A DNA stretch of 64,000 nt from Bagarius yarrelli (GCA_005784505.1 VCAZ01000050.1:3036001-3100000), one strand, 5' to 3'. Positions 35,782 through 46,933 are shown, counted from the stretch's first letter. Made by a program: numbers and translations. The notes: generated by a model from the letters alone, not told the origin.

Positions 35782-36030
35782 TTATAACATTACAAAAACA
35801 AAAATTCTAAATAAAATATATAATACATATAATGCGATACTGGTCGTCTGAGCTGGTCTGGAGGTGGTGGATAAACTCTTTAACTGGTTAACTGAAATCT
35901 CCTCACGATGTCTAGATCTTACGAAAAAGTCAGCCTTTAAAACTGATTTTTTAAGTATGTCCAAGACAAAGTTAATTTCTCCTCCTTTGTCAGCCATTTT
36001 CGGTGTAAACATTCTAATTCAACCCTGACA
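35782..36030 (-). pseudogene. hAT (ZMYM1-like) transposase N-terminal fragment, inverted
   Basis: On the minus strand it encodes MADKGGEINFVLDILKKSVL, then KADFFVRSRHREEISVNQLK, with a stop after about 76 codons. The MADKxGEI...ILKK start is shared with zinc finger MYM-type 1-like hAT transposases of fish. It faces the copy at 35314-35700, so the two are parts of different or rearranged copies. Zinc finger and catalytic regions are absent. Confidence 0.65.
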
Positions 36031-36504
36031 TCAGTTTGGTAATGTCCTGAGGAGAAAAACAGAGTGGAAACCTGAATTAATCTTGAGGTTTTGTTTCTTC
36101 GCTGGAGTCGACTACAGGATTCAAAGGGTCTGAAAGATGATGTCATGGTTACAGTATTTCTTTTGGACAGGTTGGAATATGGTGTGATTGGATTTTGCAG
36201 TGTTATGATAGTAACTCATAGTTTATGTGTCTTTACGAATTAGTTAAACTCCAGCAGCAGCGAGTAATCGGTACTATTATTAAGGTTGGTATTTTAGTAC
36301 TGTAATTATTATAAGTACTTAATATAAGTATTTTAATATATTGTAGTGTTTTCTCTGGTCGTCTTGTCTGTGCGCGTTCATTACATTCAGGAGGCGTGGC
36401 TTTAAATTGAGAGGGAGAGACGAAAACCTTCAATGCTGTCAGGCTATTGGTTAGACTGTCTCATCGAGTCTAAGTTTAACAGATTATTAGTGAGTACAAC
36501 TCTT

Positions 36505-36800
36505 CAAGACGTTTTTAATAGTTCCAACACCACCTTTACATACAGTACAAACATTTCCTATTGATTAAAATAATATTCAATTAAACACATCCTATTTCTT
36601 TACTTAATTGTTTTACCAACAGTTACATGAGTTTTTTGATAAAAAAATTATTGATTTCGCCTGTTCATCCGTGTTATCATCCGTGATATTACATTATCAT
36701 GAAATCCTGTCTAGTGATGTCTACTCCAGTTATATTTTTGGCAACCTTCATGAAAAGTGTGTAGGAGCTCAGTTTAACACAGGAAAATGCTAGAAAATAT
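36505..36800. repeat. local duplication, copy A
   Basis: Two blocks match 38572-39146: ACACCACCTTTACATACAGTAC with its neighbours, and the 130-bp block with TATTACATTATCATGAAATC and CTGTCTAGTGATGTCTACTC. This copy is shorter in the middle. Confidence 0.85.
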
Positions 36801-36869
36801 TAAACAAACCCAGTGTCAGTAAAATACACCCGGTTCTTTATGGATACTGAGGATTTCCTGATTAAGAGC

Positions 36870-37250
36870 AATACAGTGGTTTGGTGGTTGCCTCACAGTA
36901 AAAAGGTTCCAGGTTCGTATCCCCTGCAGGGGTTTTTCTGTGTGGAGTTTGCATGTTCTCCCCGTTCTCCCCGTTCTTGTGTGGGTTTACTCCGAGTTCT
37001 CCGGTCTCCTCCCACAGTCCCAAAAACATGTATGTTGGGTTGATTGATTGGTGATTCTAAATTGCACATAGGAGTGAGTGTGAGTGTTTATGAGTATGTG
37101 TGTGTGTGTGTGTGTGTGTGTGTTGTGTGTGTGTGTGTGTGTGTGTGTGGTGTCCTGTCCAGGGTGATCCCTGCCTTTTACCACCCAGTGAGAGTAGGGA
37201 TAAATTTTAGCAGATCCTTGTGACGCTGAATAGGAATAAGCAGTTATAGA
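36870..37250 (+). mobile_element. SINE family 1
   Basis: GTGGTTGCCTCACAGTAAAAAG, GGTTCGTATCCCCTGCAGGG, CGAGTTCTCCGGTCTCC, AAATTGCACATAGGAGTGAG and AGCAGATCCTTGTGACGCTG follow the family order. An expanded (GT)n of about 48 bp lies at 37101-37149. It ends in an ATGG array. Confidence 0.88.
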
Positions 37251-37495
37251 CAATGGATGGATGGATGGATGGATGGATGGATGGATAGATAAATGAATGG
37301 AATGGATGGATTTATGGATGGATGGGTGAATGAATGGATTGATAGATAAATGGATAAATCGATAGATGGATAGATAGATGGATGGATGGATAAGTAAATG
37401 GATAAATCGATAGATGGATAAATGGATGGATGGATTTATGGATTTATGGGTGGATGTATGGATGGATGGATGGATAAATGGTTAGATGGATTTTC
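37250..37495. repeat. (GGAT)n-derived microsatellite
   Basis: The SINE tail is expanded into GGATGGAT, GATAGATA and GATAAATC variants for about 245 bp. Confidence 0.93.
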
Positions 37496-38344
37496 TGATT
37501 GTGCTTTGGATATGAAACAGTTGTATCTTATGTAAATGTTTGCTTGGTGCTGTAACTATTGCAAGCAGTAAAAACCAGCAGGAGTGTGTTTAGACCTGAG
37601 TTTGCTGTGGATCACATAAATGAGTCAACTGTAGTTTATTAATTTTTGGTTTGCATTCTACATCGCAGGCCATGTTAGCAATTCAAAACTCTTGCGCAGA
37701 TGAAAAACTGCTGCAAAAATGTAATTATTAAGGACTCCATGCAAATAGCATAAAGGCTTACGGTACACTAGCACCTCATTATCACGCCTTTATTCATTTC
37801 CTTTATTTAACTCTGGATGGTTAGCAGCTCGACTGTAAGACTGTAGTAGTCATTGTTATGTTGATATAAAATATGATGTGTTACTGTCTGTAGCTCTACA
37901 TTCTGATCACACACTTGGTTGGCACACCTTAACAAATCACTAACACATTTGAGTTCACCAATGCAAATAAAATAAGATTTGTGCCACCTGCACTGGGTAG
38001 AAATAATCAAATTCAGCCCACATACACAAATCCAGAGGTATTGTGCGATTTTTTGTTAGTTTACACATTGCCTTTTAAACACCATTTATCATGTAAAAAC
38101 ATCCCATAGTCCCAAGTGATCCAAGTGGTGATTTAGGCTGTTCTTCTTCTTCTTTTTCTTCTTCTTCCTTTTCTTGTTATATGATTTTGTCTAGATTAGT
38201 TAAACATTTTAGATGGTGTTTAATGAGAGCCTTTTGACCAGGAATCTTGAGAAGTGGATCGAATGACCTGGCTGGATCATAGGATCGGTTTACACCGGGT
38301 CACTTCATGCTTTTTTCTGATATTTATTTAATCATGAAAAAATC

Positions 38345-38350
38345 TCTCTT

Positions 38351-38409
<59 letters not shown>

Positions 38410-38425
38410 ATATATATATATTAAT
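38345..38425. repeat. (TC)n-(TA)n microsatellite
   Basis: About 62 bp of TC followed by TATATATA. Confidence 0.95.
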
Positions 38426-38571
38426 CTGTATATTATATATTATATTCGATTATAAATACAATCGCTCATACCACTTTAGAAGGTGGTCTGGGACGCATTT
38501 CAGACGAAACTGGACTAAAGTTTCTAAATCCATCTGTCTGTTCACACCACATACTGCAGCGCTGGTCAACT

Positions 38572-39146
38572 TTTCAAGATCTTTTTAATCATTTCAACAA
38601 CACCTTTACATACAGTACAAATATTTACCATTCATTAAAATAAAATAACAGTGATCTAATAAAAAAATTAACAACGTAAAAGCAAAATATGACAATTAAA
38701 ACGTGAAAAATTGTATAATAAGTGTGTAATTTATTTGGACCTCAGTTAGACATTTTACAACAAGGCTTCCAAAGTCATTATTTAACAAAGAATAAAATAA
38801 CATTTAATTAGACACATCCTATTTATTTACTCTTTATTCTTTTATTGTTTTAAATGAGCACAAAAGGTAATCATACCATGTGAATTTCCCCCCATTTTTA
38901 ATACAGTATCTTTGTTTTTTTTTAATGAATTAAATAATGCTAAAAATTGTTTCTTGATGAAAAAGATGAGAACGGTCCAAATTATCGATTAGGCCTGTTT
39001 AATATAAAGCTTTAATTATCTACGATATTACATTATCATGAAATCCTGTCTAGTGATGTCTACTCCAGTTATATTCTCTGGCAACCTTTATGAAAGCTGG
39101 TGTAGGAGCTCAGTTTAGCACAGGAAAATGCTAGAAAATATCCTAC
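38572..39146. repeat. local duplication, copy B
   Basis: It shares both ends with 36505-36800 but has about 280 extra bases between them, including AAATGAGCACAAAAGG. It is in direct orientation, about 2.1-2.3 kb downstream of copy A. Confidence 0.85.
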
Positions 39147-40585
39147 TTTTCAAACCACATACATCACCACTCGTTTCCTTCCACAGAAAAATACGTGGAA
39201 TACGAAAGGTTTGTGAGCCTCTTCATTAAATTAATTAGCAGGGTCACACAAAGATATTCAAAAGTCCGGCTCCACTTTCCAAAACAGGAAATCATGTCTT
39301 GTTCTGTAAGCCTGTTTTATATTTTTCCACCAGTGTCGAGCCACGTATCCCACTGGGGGGTAAAGTTTAATACCACCGACCGCAAAAATGCTACACATAC
39401 TGTAAATAATCACTGATTTTTGGTTTGTAAACATAGTTGCAGGCTTTCTTTTGGGTTTTTTTTTTGACTGCACTCGCGATCCCAAATAAAGCAAAATAAC
39501 AGCGGGGGCCATTTCAGGTCAGCGGAAATATTTGCATTTTGCGCAGGAATAAAAGATCAGATTCTTATCTGTTTCTCTGGGACGCATTTATGAGGTCAAG
39601 TGTAAATAGCTATCAGATCAGGAAAAAACACATGACGTGACCAGGTGTAAACAGACCTTTAGATTTAGCAATCTGTCACTGACATAATGGAGTTAATCAC
39701 GATCACATACAGATTTTTACTTTTTTACAAATTCTTAAATTGTAGCTTCTTTATGGTGTTTTTATCATTTTTAAGGATATTTTTGCTCATTTTAATTTTG
39801 GCATCAGTGCATGTTGGTATGTTCTAATACTGCTATGTTGATGTAAAGAAAGTTATAAAGCATTAATAGCAGTTATATTATGAGAAATACGGTATTGTGA
39901 TATCCGTGTCTCCTGATTAGGGCTATACATTATATCGAAATTATTGAAATATCGCACATGTGTATGTAGCATATGCATATCGCAATAAGTGAACGATTCT
40001 TTTACTTCTAGGAATAATGTACGGTTAAAGTCAATGCCGATAATTAAGTATTTGGCACATGGATGTTGGTTGGGATGTGTGTGTGTGAGTGTGTGTACAT
40101 GTGCTTCGATACAAGACGATCAACAAGCTGTAAAGCTTTCCTAGCTAGCTAATCTCGATAAACCCGAGACACCTGCAGCTTCTGCTGAGGATTTAGTGCT
40201 AAAACAAAAAAGCGCCTCAAAAATATGGCAGTATTTTGTTTTTAAAAAGAGATGAACACATGAAGACTGAAGTTCTATGTGGAACTCGTACATGGAAACG
40301 TAAAGGAGAAACAATACAATCTTTACAGTCGCCTCCAAACCAAAGACAATTTGTATCAGCGATACTCGTCAGAAAAAACACACATATATTTGTTATTACA
40401 TTTCTTTAAAAATGTCATATCGCATTATTTAGCATGCCATTGCATTTCAAAGTTTTCTTCAATATTACAACATATGTGCTGATTTTATATCCCGTTCTTT
40501 CTAAGCTTTGGTTAAAAGATTGTTTTATTGATTTTATATTTTGTTTTTTTAAGTTTATTATCTATACTTGCATGATTGATAATCA
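39147..40585. other. intron sequence, no gene seen
   Basis: AT-rich. At 39918-40000 GGGCTATACATTATATCGAAA and AATATCGCAC resemble the start of a MITE common in fish (GGGCTGCACGATATATCG). A similar far end occurs at 63362-63430. Otherwise no features were seen. Confidence 0.4.
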
Positions 40586-40589
40586 CATT

Positions 40590-40778
40590 CTTACATTTAC
40601 ATTTGCAGCATTTGGCAGACGCTCTTATCCAGAGCGACTTACAATATTCCTTGTTATATAACCAAGCAATTGGAGGTTAAGGGCCTTGCTCAGGGGCCCA
40701 GCAGTGGTGGCTTGGTATCAAACCCAGGTCCTCAAGTTGGTAGTCCAACAACTTAACCACTGCGCTACCACTTCCATT
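40590..40778 (-). mobile_element. SINE family 2, antisense, full length
   Basis: CAGCATTTGGCAGACGCTC, TATCCAGAGCGACTTACA, GAGGTTAAGGGCCTTGCTC and AACCACTGCGCTACCACTTC: the best-preserved copy of the family at both ends. Confidence 0.9.
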
Positions 40779-41392
40779 CCATTCTCAGTTCAGTTAGTAA
40801 TCTTTCACCTGTTACTTTTACTTCCGAGTCGTTCCAGTTGACATGCCACATTTACAGCACCTTTCTCATATTTGAAACATGGGGTGGAATATCCTATTCC
40901 CTATTCATCATAACCGTGTAAACTTTGTTCGGCTTCAGGCATTGAAACTCTATCAGCGTTATCTTTTATTCATAAGGGATCAATTCCTCTCCATCAACTC
41001 CAGACTGCTCACTATGCAAAGCTACTTTCAGGCTGCTAATAAGTCTAAAATGCTTGTGATCCCTTGAGAAGCTTTGAATGAAAGTAAGAGAGTGTGAGCT
41101 TAAAGGTACTTAACGTTTCTGGCTTATAACCCTCCTTTATAATATACTGTAGCCGACATATATCAATATTAGTTATAATTACAAATGATTTAACCTAAAT
41201 TAGGTCAGCGGTCTGTGTAAACAGTGTTTTAACATGGTACAAAAATTTAAAGTGTATTTGTTGACTCAACACTAATAATGTACATTCTGTAAAGGGTGTC
41301 CTATGAAGGGTGTCTCTTAATAGATTTTAGCTAAATTTTTATTTTATATAATATAATTTTCTATCAATTTTCGATAATATACATAATGTAAT

Positions 41393-41601
41393 ATTTTATG
41401 TGGGCAGCACGGTGGCTTAGTGTTTAGCACTGTTGCCTCACAGTAAGAAGGTCTCAGGTTCGTATCCCCTGCAGGGGTCTTTCTGTGTAAAGTTTACATG
41501 TTCCTCCTGTCCCTCTCCCTGTTTGTGTGGGTTTACTCCAGGTTCTCCGGTTTCTCCGGTTTCCTCCCACAGTCCAAAAACATGTATGTTAGATTTTATG
41601 T
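41393..41601 (+). mobile_element. SINE family 1, 3'-truncated, with 9-bp flanking repeat
   Basis: The body spans 41402-41592, from GGGCAGCACGGTGGCTTAGT to AACATGTATGTTAG. The same 9 bp, ATTTTATGT, flanks it at 41393-41401 and 41593-41601. The missing 3' half means this may be a short insertion or a deletion that ended at a direct repeat. A GGTTTCTCC duplication lies within. Confidence 0.85.
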
Positions 41602-41775
41602 AAAAAAGTTTATTTTGTATATATGTTTTTCCACATTAGAGATTAGCGATGGAAAGTTCGGCTCATTTTACCGTCTTGGACCTTTGATTCTTACCCAAAA
41701 CCTTAATCACACTAAAAACACTATAAAACTATTATATAATAAAACTAAAATATTAATTCATTGTCTTCTATATGA

Positions 41776-42110
41776 TTAGCTCACCACACCTCTTACGAGG
41801 GTTTTGTGACCACCGCCCCAAAAACTTAACCAATGCAGTCTGAGCCGAAAGGAGAATTGATTAGTTCGTCTCTCCAGTCTTCGGGTTTGAGTCGTTCGTG
41901 CATCACTTGACAACCTAAAATGTCTAACTAATGCAGTCTGAGCCGGAAAAAGAACCGCATGCACGACTGAATGAATCAATCCCAGAGTCACATTACAGAT
42001 TCATTCAACATGAATGAATCGTTGAAGAACAACCCTTCACTATTAAACTGCGCCTCAGATCAGACCTCAGACCAACACTGGTGTCTGATCTATCGAATAC
42101 TGTTGTGGCA
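41776..42110. mobile_element. repeat-like sequence with GCAGTCTGAGCCG motif
   Basis: AATGCAGTCTGAGCCG occurs twice about 105 bp apart (41834 and 41931). Motifs such as GAATGAATC and GTCGTTCGTGCATCAC are common in a fish repeat. Its class is unknown to me. Confidence 0.4.
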
Positions 42111-42186
42111 AACATTTTCCCAAAAAGCGTTGGGTTTATTACAAAATAGAAGAAGGACTGAACCTGAATTAATGATTTTAATAAAC

Positions 42187-42222
42187 ACTTATAAATCTGA
42201 TCATCAGATCAGATTTATAAGT
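42187..42222. repeat. perfect 16-bp inverted repeat, 4-nt loop
   Basis: ACTTATAAATCTGATC and GATCAGATTTATAAGT are separated by ATCA. More ATCAGATGATCAT text follows, just before the pentamer array. Confidence 0.95.
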
Positions 42223-42242
42223 CTGATCACCAGATGATCATC

Positions 42243-42992
42243 ATTTGATCATCAGATGTCAATCTAATATAATCCAGTCCAATCTAACCTAATCCAATCT
42301 AATCTAACCTAATCTAATCTAGTTAAATCCAACAGAATACGATCTAATTCAACTTGATCTACTCTAATCTAATCTAAGGTAACCCAAGATAATTTCATTT
42401 TTTCCTATCCAATCAAATCTAATTTAATCCAACCAAAAAAAAACTAATTTAATTTAATCCAATTTAATTTAATCCCACCAATATAATGCAATCTAATCTA
42501 AGCAGATCTACTCCAATCTAATCTAAGGTAATACAAGATAATCTAATCTAAAATAATCTAAGGTTATCTAATATAATCCAATCAAATCTAGTCTAGTGTA
42601 ATCTAATCCAATCTAATCTAGTCTAATCTAATCTTATTGAAAGTAATCTAGTTCTATTCTATTCCTTATCTAACCCAATCCAATCTAACCCAAACCAATC
42701 TAATCTAACCTAATTTAATTCAATCTATTCTTTTCCATTCTATTTTATTCTTTTCTAACCCAATTCAATCTAATCCAAACCAATTTAATGTAATTGGTTG
42801 TAATCTAATTTAATTTAATCTAATTTAATCCATTCTATTCTATTCTATTCTATTCTATTCTATTCTAATCTATTCTATTCTATTCTATTCTATTCTATTC
42901 TAATCTAATCTAATCCAATCGAGTGTAGTCTAATCTAATCATATCATATCTAACCCTAATCTAATCTAATCTAATCTACTTTGGATCACTGA
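42243..42992. repeat. TAATC/TATTC pentamer array 1
   Basis: About 750 bp of degenerate five-base units, mainly TAATC with CAATC and TTATC variants. A cleaner TATTC block of about 65 bp lies at 42838-42900. Confidence 0.95.
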
Positions 42993-43681
42993 TATAAATA
43001 TCTGAATCGGTATACTGTCCCAGTAGCTTTAATGTAATGCTTTTAGAGCGTTATAATTTCCCTGCAGGCTTCACAGATGCTGTAATGGTCTTACTGCAGA
43101 GAAACAGGTTCCTATTCTGAGCTTCACAGGTTTTCAGTTTGTAATCATAAGACAGCAGTGCCTGCAGGTAGAGAAGGTTTTTCTCGCAGCAGATGAGGGT
43201 ATAGAGTCCTGTATAATGTTGAGGATTTTTATGAGCCGTACAGTATATTTTAAACAAAAAAACTTTGGTCCCCTATAACTCCCTTTAGCAATAAACATCA
43301 ACACAACACAACTTTATAGAAATGTAGATGTAGATTTAGATCTATGATGAGCCAGAAGGGCAGAAGTGACAGTGGCAAGGCAAAAAAAAACATAGAAAGG
43401 GTTCAAGGGTTCTCCTGTCATGGATGCACATTTTGGTCCAGCTGTGACTTTAGGCATAATGACAGCAACACTTGTATCAACAGTCACTCACACACACATA
43501 TCATTTTACATTTTTCTTATAAATTACTTTTTTTTCCTAGTCCTATAGCTGGAATTGTCAAGTAGTTATAATTGGAGTTTAAAATTAGAATTTCGTTCTG
43601 TGTATTTTTTGTCCTTGTGGTAACAGTTTGAACTTCCACACCACTGACAAACTGTCTACCTGTCTGTCCTTTTACCCACAG

Positions 43682-43799
43682 GGCCTCAACATTGTAGAGC
43701 CAAGTAATGCCGATCCTCCTGCCCTCACCAGCCCCGGGATGTACCAACTGGACATTGTGCTTAAGAAGGGCACCAATCTTGCTATTCGGGACAGAGGAG
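43682..43799 (+). CDS. mctp1: mctp1 internal exon: linker and start of first C2 domain
   Basis: The exon is 118 nt and encodes 39 codons plus one base, from GLNIVEPSNADPP through MYQLDIVLKKGTNLAIRDRG. MCTP proteins are ER-anchored multi-C2 proteins that bind Ca2+ and act in membrane traffic and synaptic function. The stretch MYQLDIxLxxGxxLAxRDRGG is how the first C2 domain (C2A) of MCTP1 begins; MCTP2 reads differently here as I recall it. The 3' splice site is a pyrimidine tract ending CCCACAG at 43681. The donor is GAG|GTAGGA at 43800. Entry is phase 0 and exit phase 1. The open frame continues upstream of 43682 without an ATG, so this is an internal exon and not the gene start. Upstream exons were not found in the window. 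Which fish paralogue (mctp1a or mctp1b) this is cannot be told. Confidence 0.93.
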
Positions 43800-43807
43800 G
43801 TAGGACA

Positions 43808-43815
43808 TTTCTCTT

Positions 43816-43863
<48 letters not shown>

Positions 43864-43872
43864 CCTCTCTTT
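43808..43872 (+). repeat. (TC)n polypyrimidine tract just after the mctp1 donor
   Basis: A run of TC dinucleotides with a few TTTC interruptions starts about 8 bases after the splice donor at 43800. In the transcript it is a CU repeat of about 60 nt, the kind of sequence bound by PTB-family splicing repressors. The regulatory role is an inference. Confidence 0.9.
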
Positions 43873-44487
43873 CGTGGCTTTGAGTTTTTCTGAAACTTTC
43901 CTGTAAAAGCATCAGTTTTATTATATTAGAAATGAAATGCTGTTTTTTTGGCCTGACTGTTGGATTAAGATGCCAGTTGCTCTCAATATTTTAGAGATCA
44001 ATACAAATCTAATTAAATCAGATAGCCATTGATGGTCAGATTCTTTAATGCCCACATCACCTTGATTGGTGTGTATTTTAGGAGAGTGCTGGCAGAGAGT
44101 GATGGATATCGTGTCTAACCCATTAACTGTGTAGCTTTTGAACTGTAGACAAAGTGGTGTCGGGAATCATGTGTGTTCCTGAGAAACACGTCTGCCTGGG
44201 CTACTAATGGGTTCATTATGGGATGTTAGAACAGACCTGTCCAAACGAATGCTTTATATGTAAAGTAAAAAGGGAAACTTGCTCATAATGAGCAGAGAGG
44301 CGATTATTATACTGCCTAATTGGACCAATACTATATGTATATATATATATATATATACACACCCAACGGCGATATATACACCCAACGGCAAAAAGGGTTC
44401 TGTTCTATTAAAAATGACTGCTAATACAATTAAGAGTTTCTGGGGAATGCAATGATTTTGCTCTTTATGCAAAAACTCACAATATGT

Positions 44488-44643
44488 TTTTTACTCATTG
44501 TTGTTTTAGTCTCTCTAAAAATAAATACTCGCAATATTCCTGTATTTTTATAGCTGTAGGCCCAATCGCAAAGCTATTTATACCCCCTTTATACCTAACA
44601 ACCCTTACCCCACCCCACAGAGTGATAAGGGGTTAAGATGAAA
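44488..44643. repeat. direct duplication flanking pentamer array 2, copy A
   Basis: TTAGTCTCTCTAAAAATAAA, ATATTCCTGTATTTTTATAG and GGCCCAATCGCAAAGCTA occur here and again at 45106-45262. Confidence 0.93.
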
Positions 44644-44649
44644 CCCGAT

Positions 44650-45102
44650 CTGCTTTAATCTAATCTAAGGTAACCTAAAATAATCTAATCTAATCTAATT
44701 TAATTCAATCCAGTCTAATATAATTCAGTCCAATATAATACAATCTTATCTAATATAACTTGATCTACTCCAATCTACTCTGAAGTAATCCAGGTTTATC
44801 CAATCTAATTTAAAATAATCTAAGGTAATATAATCCAGTCTAATTTAGTCTAATCTAATCTAATTTAATCTAATATAAAACAATGTAATCCAACCAAATC
44901 CTACCTATTCTAGTACAATCTAATCCAATCTAATTTAGACTAATCTGATCTAATTCAAAGTAATCTAATTCAATCCAATCTAATCTAGTCTAATTTAATT
45001 CAGTCTAACCCAATCCAATTCAATCTAATCTGGTCTAATCTAGCCTAACCTAACCTAATCTAATCTATTCTATTCTTTTTTATTCTATTCTAATAGAATC
45101 TA
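44650..45102. repeat. TAATC/TATTC pentamer array 2
   Basis: About 450 bp of the same unit types as array 1, ending in TATTC units at about 45066-45092. It lies 0.85 kb after the exon, on the other side from array 1. Confidence 0.95.
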
Positions 45103-45105
45103 TAC

Positions 45106-45262
45106 TTTTTACTCATTATTGTTTTAGTCTCTCTAAAAATAAATACTCATAATATTCCTGTATTTTTATAGCTGTAGGCCCAATCGCAAAGCTATTTATA
45201 CCCCCTTTTGCACCTACCCCTTCCACTAGAAACAGAGTTATAAGGGGTAGAGATGAAAATAT
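45106..45262. repeat. direct duplication flanking pentamer array 2, copy B
   Basis: Nearly identical to 44488-44643 over the first 100 bp, diverging at the end (CCTACCCCTTCCACT against CCTAACAACCCTTACCC). Copy B runs into the DNA transposon at 45179-45957; copy A holds only its first part. Confidence 0.93.
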
Positions 45263-45957
45263 TTCCCTAAGTAAAGGGACACCACTTCTACGCTAGTACA
45301 CACCATCAAAATGTGAGGTAAAAAGCTAATTTCCTGCCACTAGACTTTTATTACTGGCAAGATTTTCTGTCAAGTCACCAGGCAATGATATCTGGCATAG
45401 AAATATGCTGTTGGACGATCATACAGCAGTGTAACGTTACCAAACTTTAGTGATTTGTTGATTTGTGACTTTTGATGGTAAAATATGAACACAGCGTTGA
45501 ATGTAATTAACGCTGTCATTAAATCCTTATTAATACCAAGAATTACTTATTTGTGAATCTCCTCGGTCGCTAAGGCAGCCATGTTGCCGCTGTAGCTAAT
45601 GTAGTATGGGAAATTTCCCACACCCCTACATTTGAAGTGTGGTCCTGAAAAATCTTTGTTTGAAGGGGTATCTGGCTCTTCATCCTACACCTTCAACTAG
45701 AAGAGAATGTACCCCTGTACCCCTTCACATAAACACACGAATCAGAAAAAGGGAGTGATTATGTTGTTGGACTGCTAATTGGAAGATCGGGGTTTGGTTC
45801 CCAGCACCACCAAGTTCCCACTGTTGGGCCCCTGAACCTTTAACCTCCAATTGCTCAGATGTGTAAGAGAGATAAATGTAAGTCGCTCTGGATAAGGACA
45901 TCTGCCAAACACTGTAAATGAAAGTGGTAGGGTTAAAGGGGTAGAAATGGGATTGGG
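45179..45957. mobile_element. nonautonomous DNA transposon, interrupted by a SINE
   Basis: Inverted ends CCCAATC (45179) and GATTGGG (45957), with further similarity inside (TATACCCC and GGGGTAGA). I recognise the ends as those of a common fish MITE. A SINE family 2 copy splits it near the right end. No target duplication was seen. Confidence 0.65.
45745..45930 (+). mobile_element. SINE family 2, sense, inside the DNA transposon
   Basis: GTTGTTGGACTGCTAATTGG, GGTTTGGTTCCCAGCACCAC, GTTGGGCCCCTGAAC and TAAGTCGCTCTGGATAAGG, ending AAACACTGTAAATG. Confidence 0.88.
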
Positions 45958-46675
45958 AATTATATCATTATAATTAAATAAATATTACATATTATCATGA
46001 TGATATTAATAATATTATAATTATAGTCTAAGAATTATATTTTGGTCTTGAGTAGCGTGGGTTATTATCTGTCATGCAGGCCAGATATTGTGACTAAAGC
46101 AGCAGTCAGGCTGAGTCTCTCTCTTTTGGGAAATGAATCTCTGCTGTTTGAAGGCTGACCGAACCCAGCTGATGCTATCAAACCCACTAGCTTCAAGATT
46201 GCAGTGGATCTTGTCATTTATATTAGTTCCTGTAGATACAGTAGCTGTTAGGTGATGACAAATACAGGTGTGAGAGATGTGAAGGTAGGATGAGAATGTT
46301 GTAGCCCAATAAATTTTAGGAGAATGAAATAAAAAAAAAGGTACAGTGATTTTTTTCACAGTATAATTTCCTTTTAAAAAGAGAAATATGCACTGAAGAC
46401 TTCAGATTAGGACTTTGAATAAACCAGTACTAAGTTAACCCCTCGTGTCTGCTGAAGCCTGGAGGGAATTACATGTTTAACTTAGTTTGTAATCTAACAA
46501 AAAAATATTGATGTATTCAAAGACTCAAAAAGGAATTTGCTAAGTGGCTAAAGTTTACAGGTAAATGTTGTTAAAACAGTAACATAGTCCATTAATAATC
46601 ACAGGCCAAAAAACTCATCTCAATGGTAAATCCCAAAAAACAACACAAGAAATAAGTCAAAGTTAAAAAGTTTAT

Positions 46676-46893
46676 GCTCTCATCTCTCTCTGTCCCTCTC
46701 CGTCTTTCCCTCTCCCTGTTTCTCTCTCTCAGTCTCTATCAGTCTCTCTTTCTCTCTCTCTCTCTCGCTCTCTACTCTCTCTCTCTCTCCTCTCTCTCTC
46801 TCTCAGTCTCTATCAGTCTCTCTTTCTCTCTCTCTCTCTCCCTCTCTACTCTGTCTCTCTCTCTCTACTCTGTCTCTTTCTGTCTCTCTGTCT

Positions 46894-46932
<39 letters not shown>
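46676..46932. repeat. TC-rich low-complexity tract
   Basis: About 255 bp of TCTC with a repeated block (CAGTCTCTATCAGTCTCTCT at 46730 and 46804). Open frames rich in S and L are artefacts. Confidence 0.95.

Positions 46933-46933
<1 letters not shown>

Larger units (their letters stand above)
1..43681 (+). other. upstream mctp1 intron sequence (inferred)
   Basis: Because the exon at 43682 begins at a splice acceptor, the DNA before it should be intron unless an unrecognised upstream exon lies inside. I saw no further C2-like or MCTP N-terminal coding sequence and no GC-rich promoter region. Open frames here are short and fall in repeats or low-complexity DNA. Confidence 0.6.

Noticed and set aside
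43628..43681. Upstream extension of the first mctp1 exon
   Set aside because: The frame stays open but has no ATG, and a strong pyrimidine tract with CAG lies at 43681, so this is intron.
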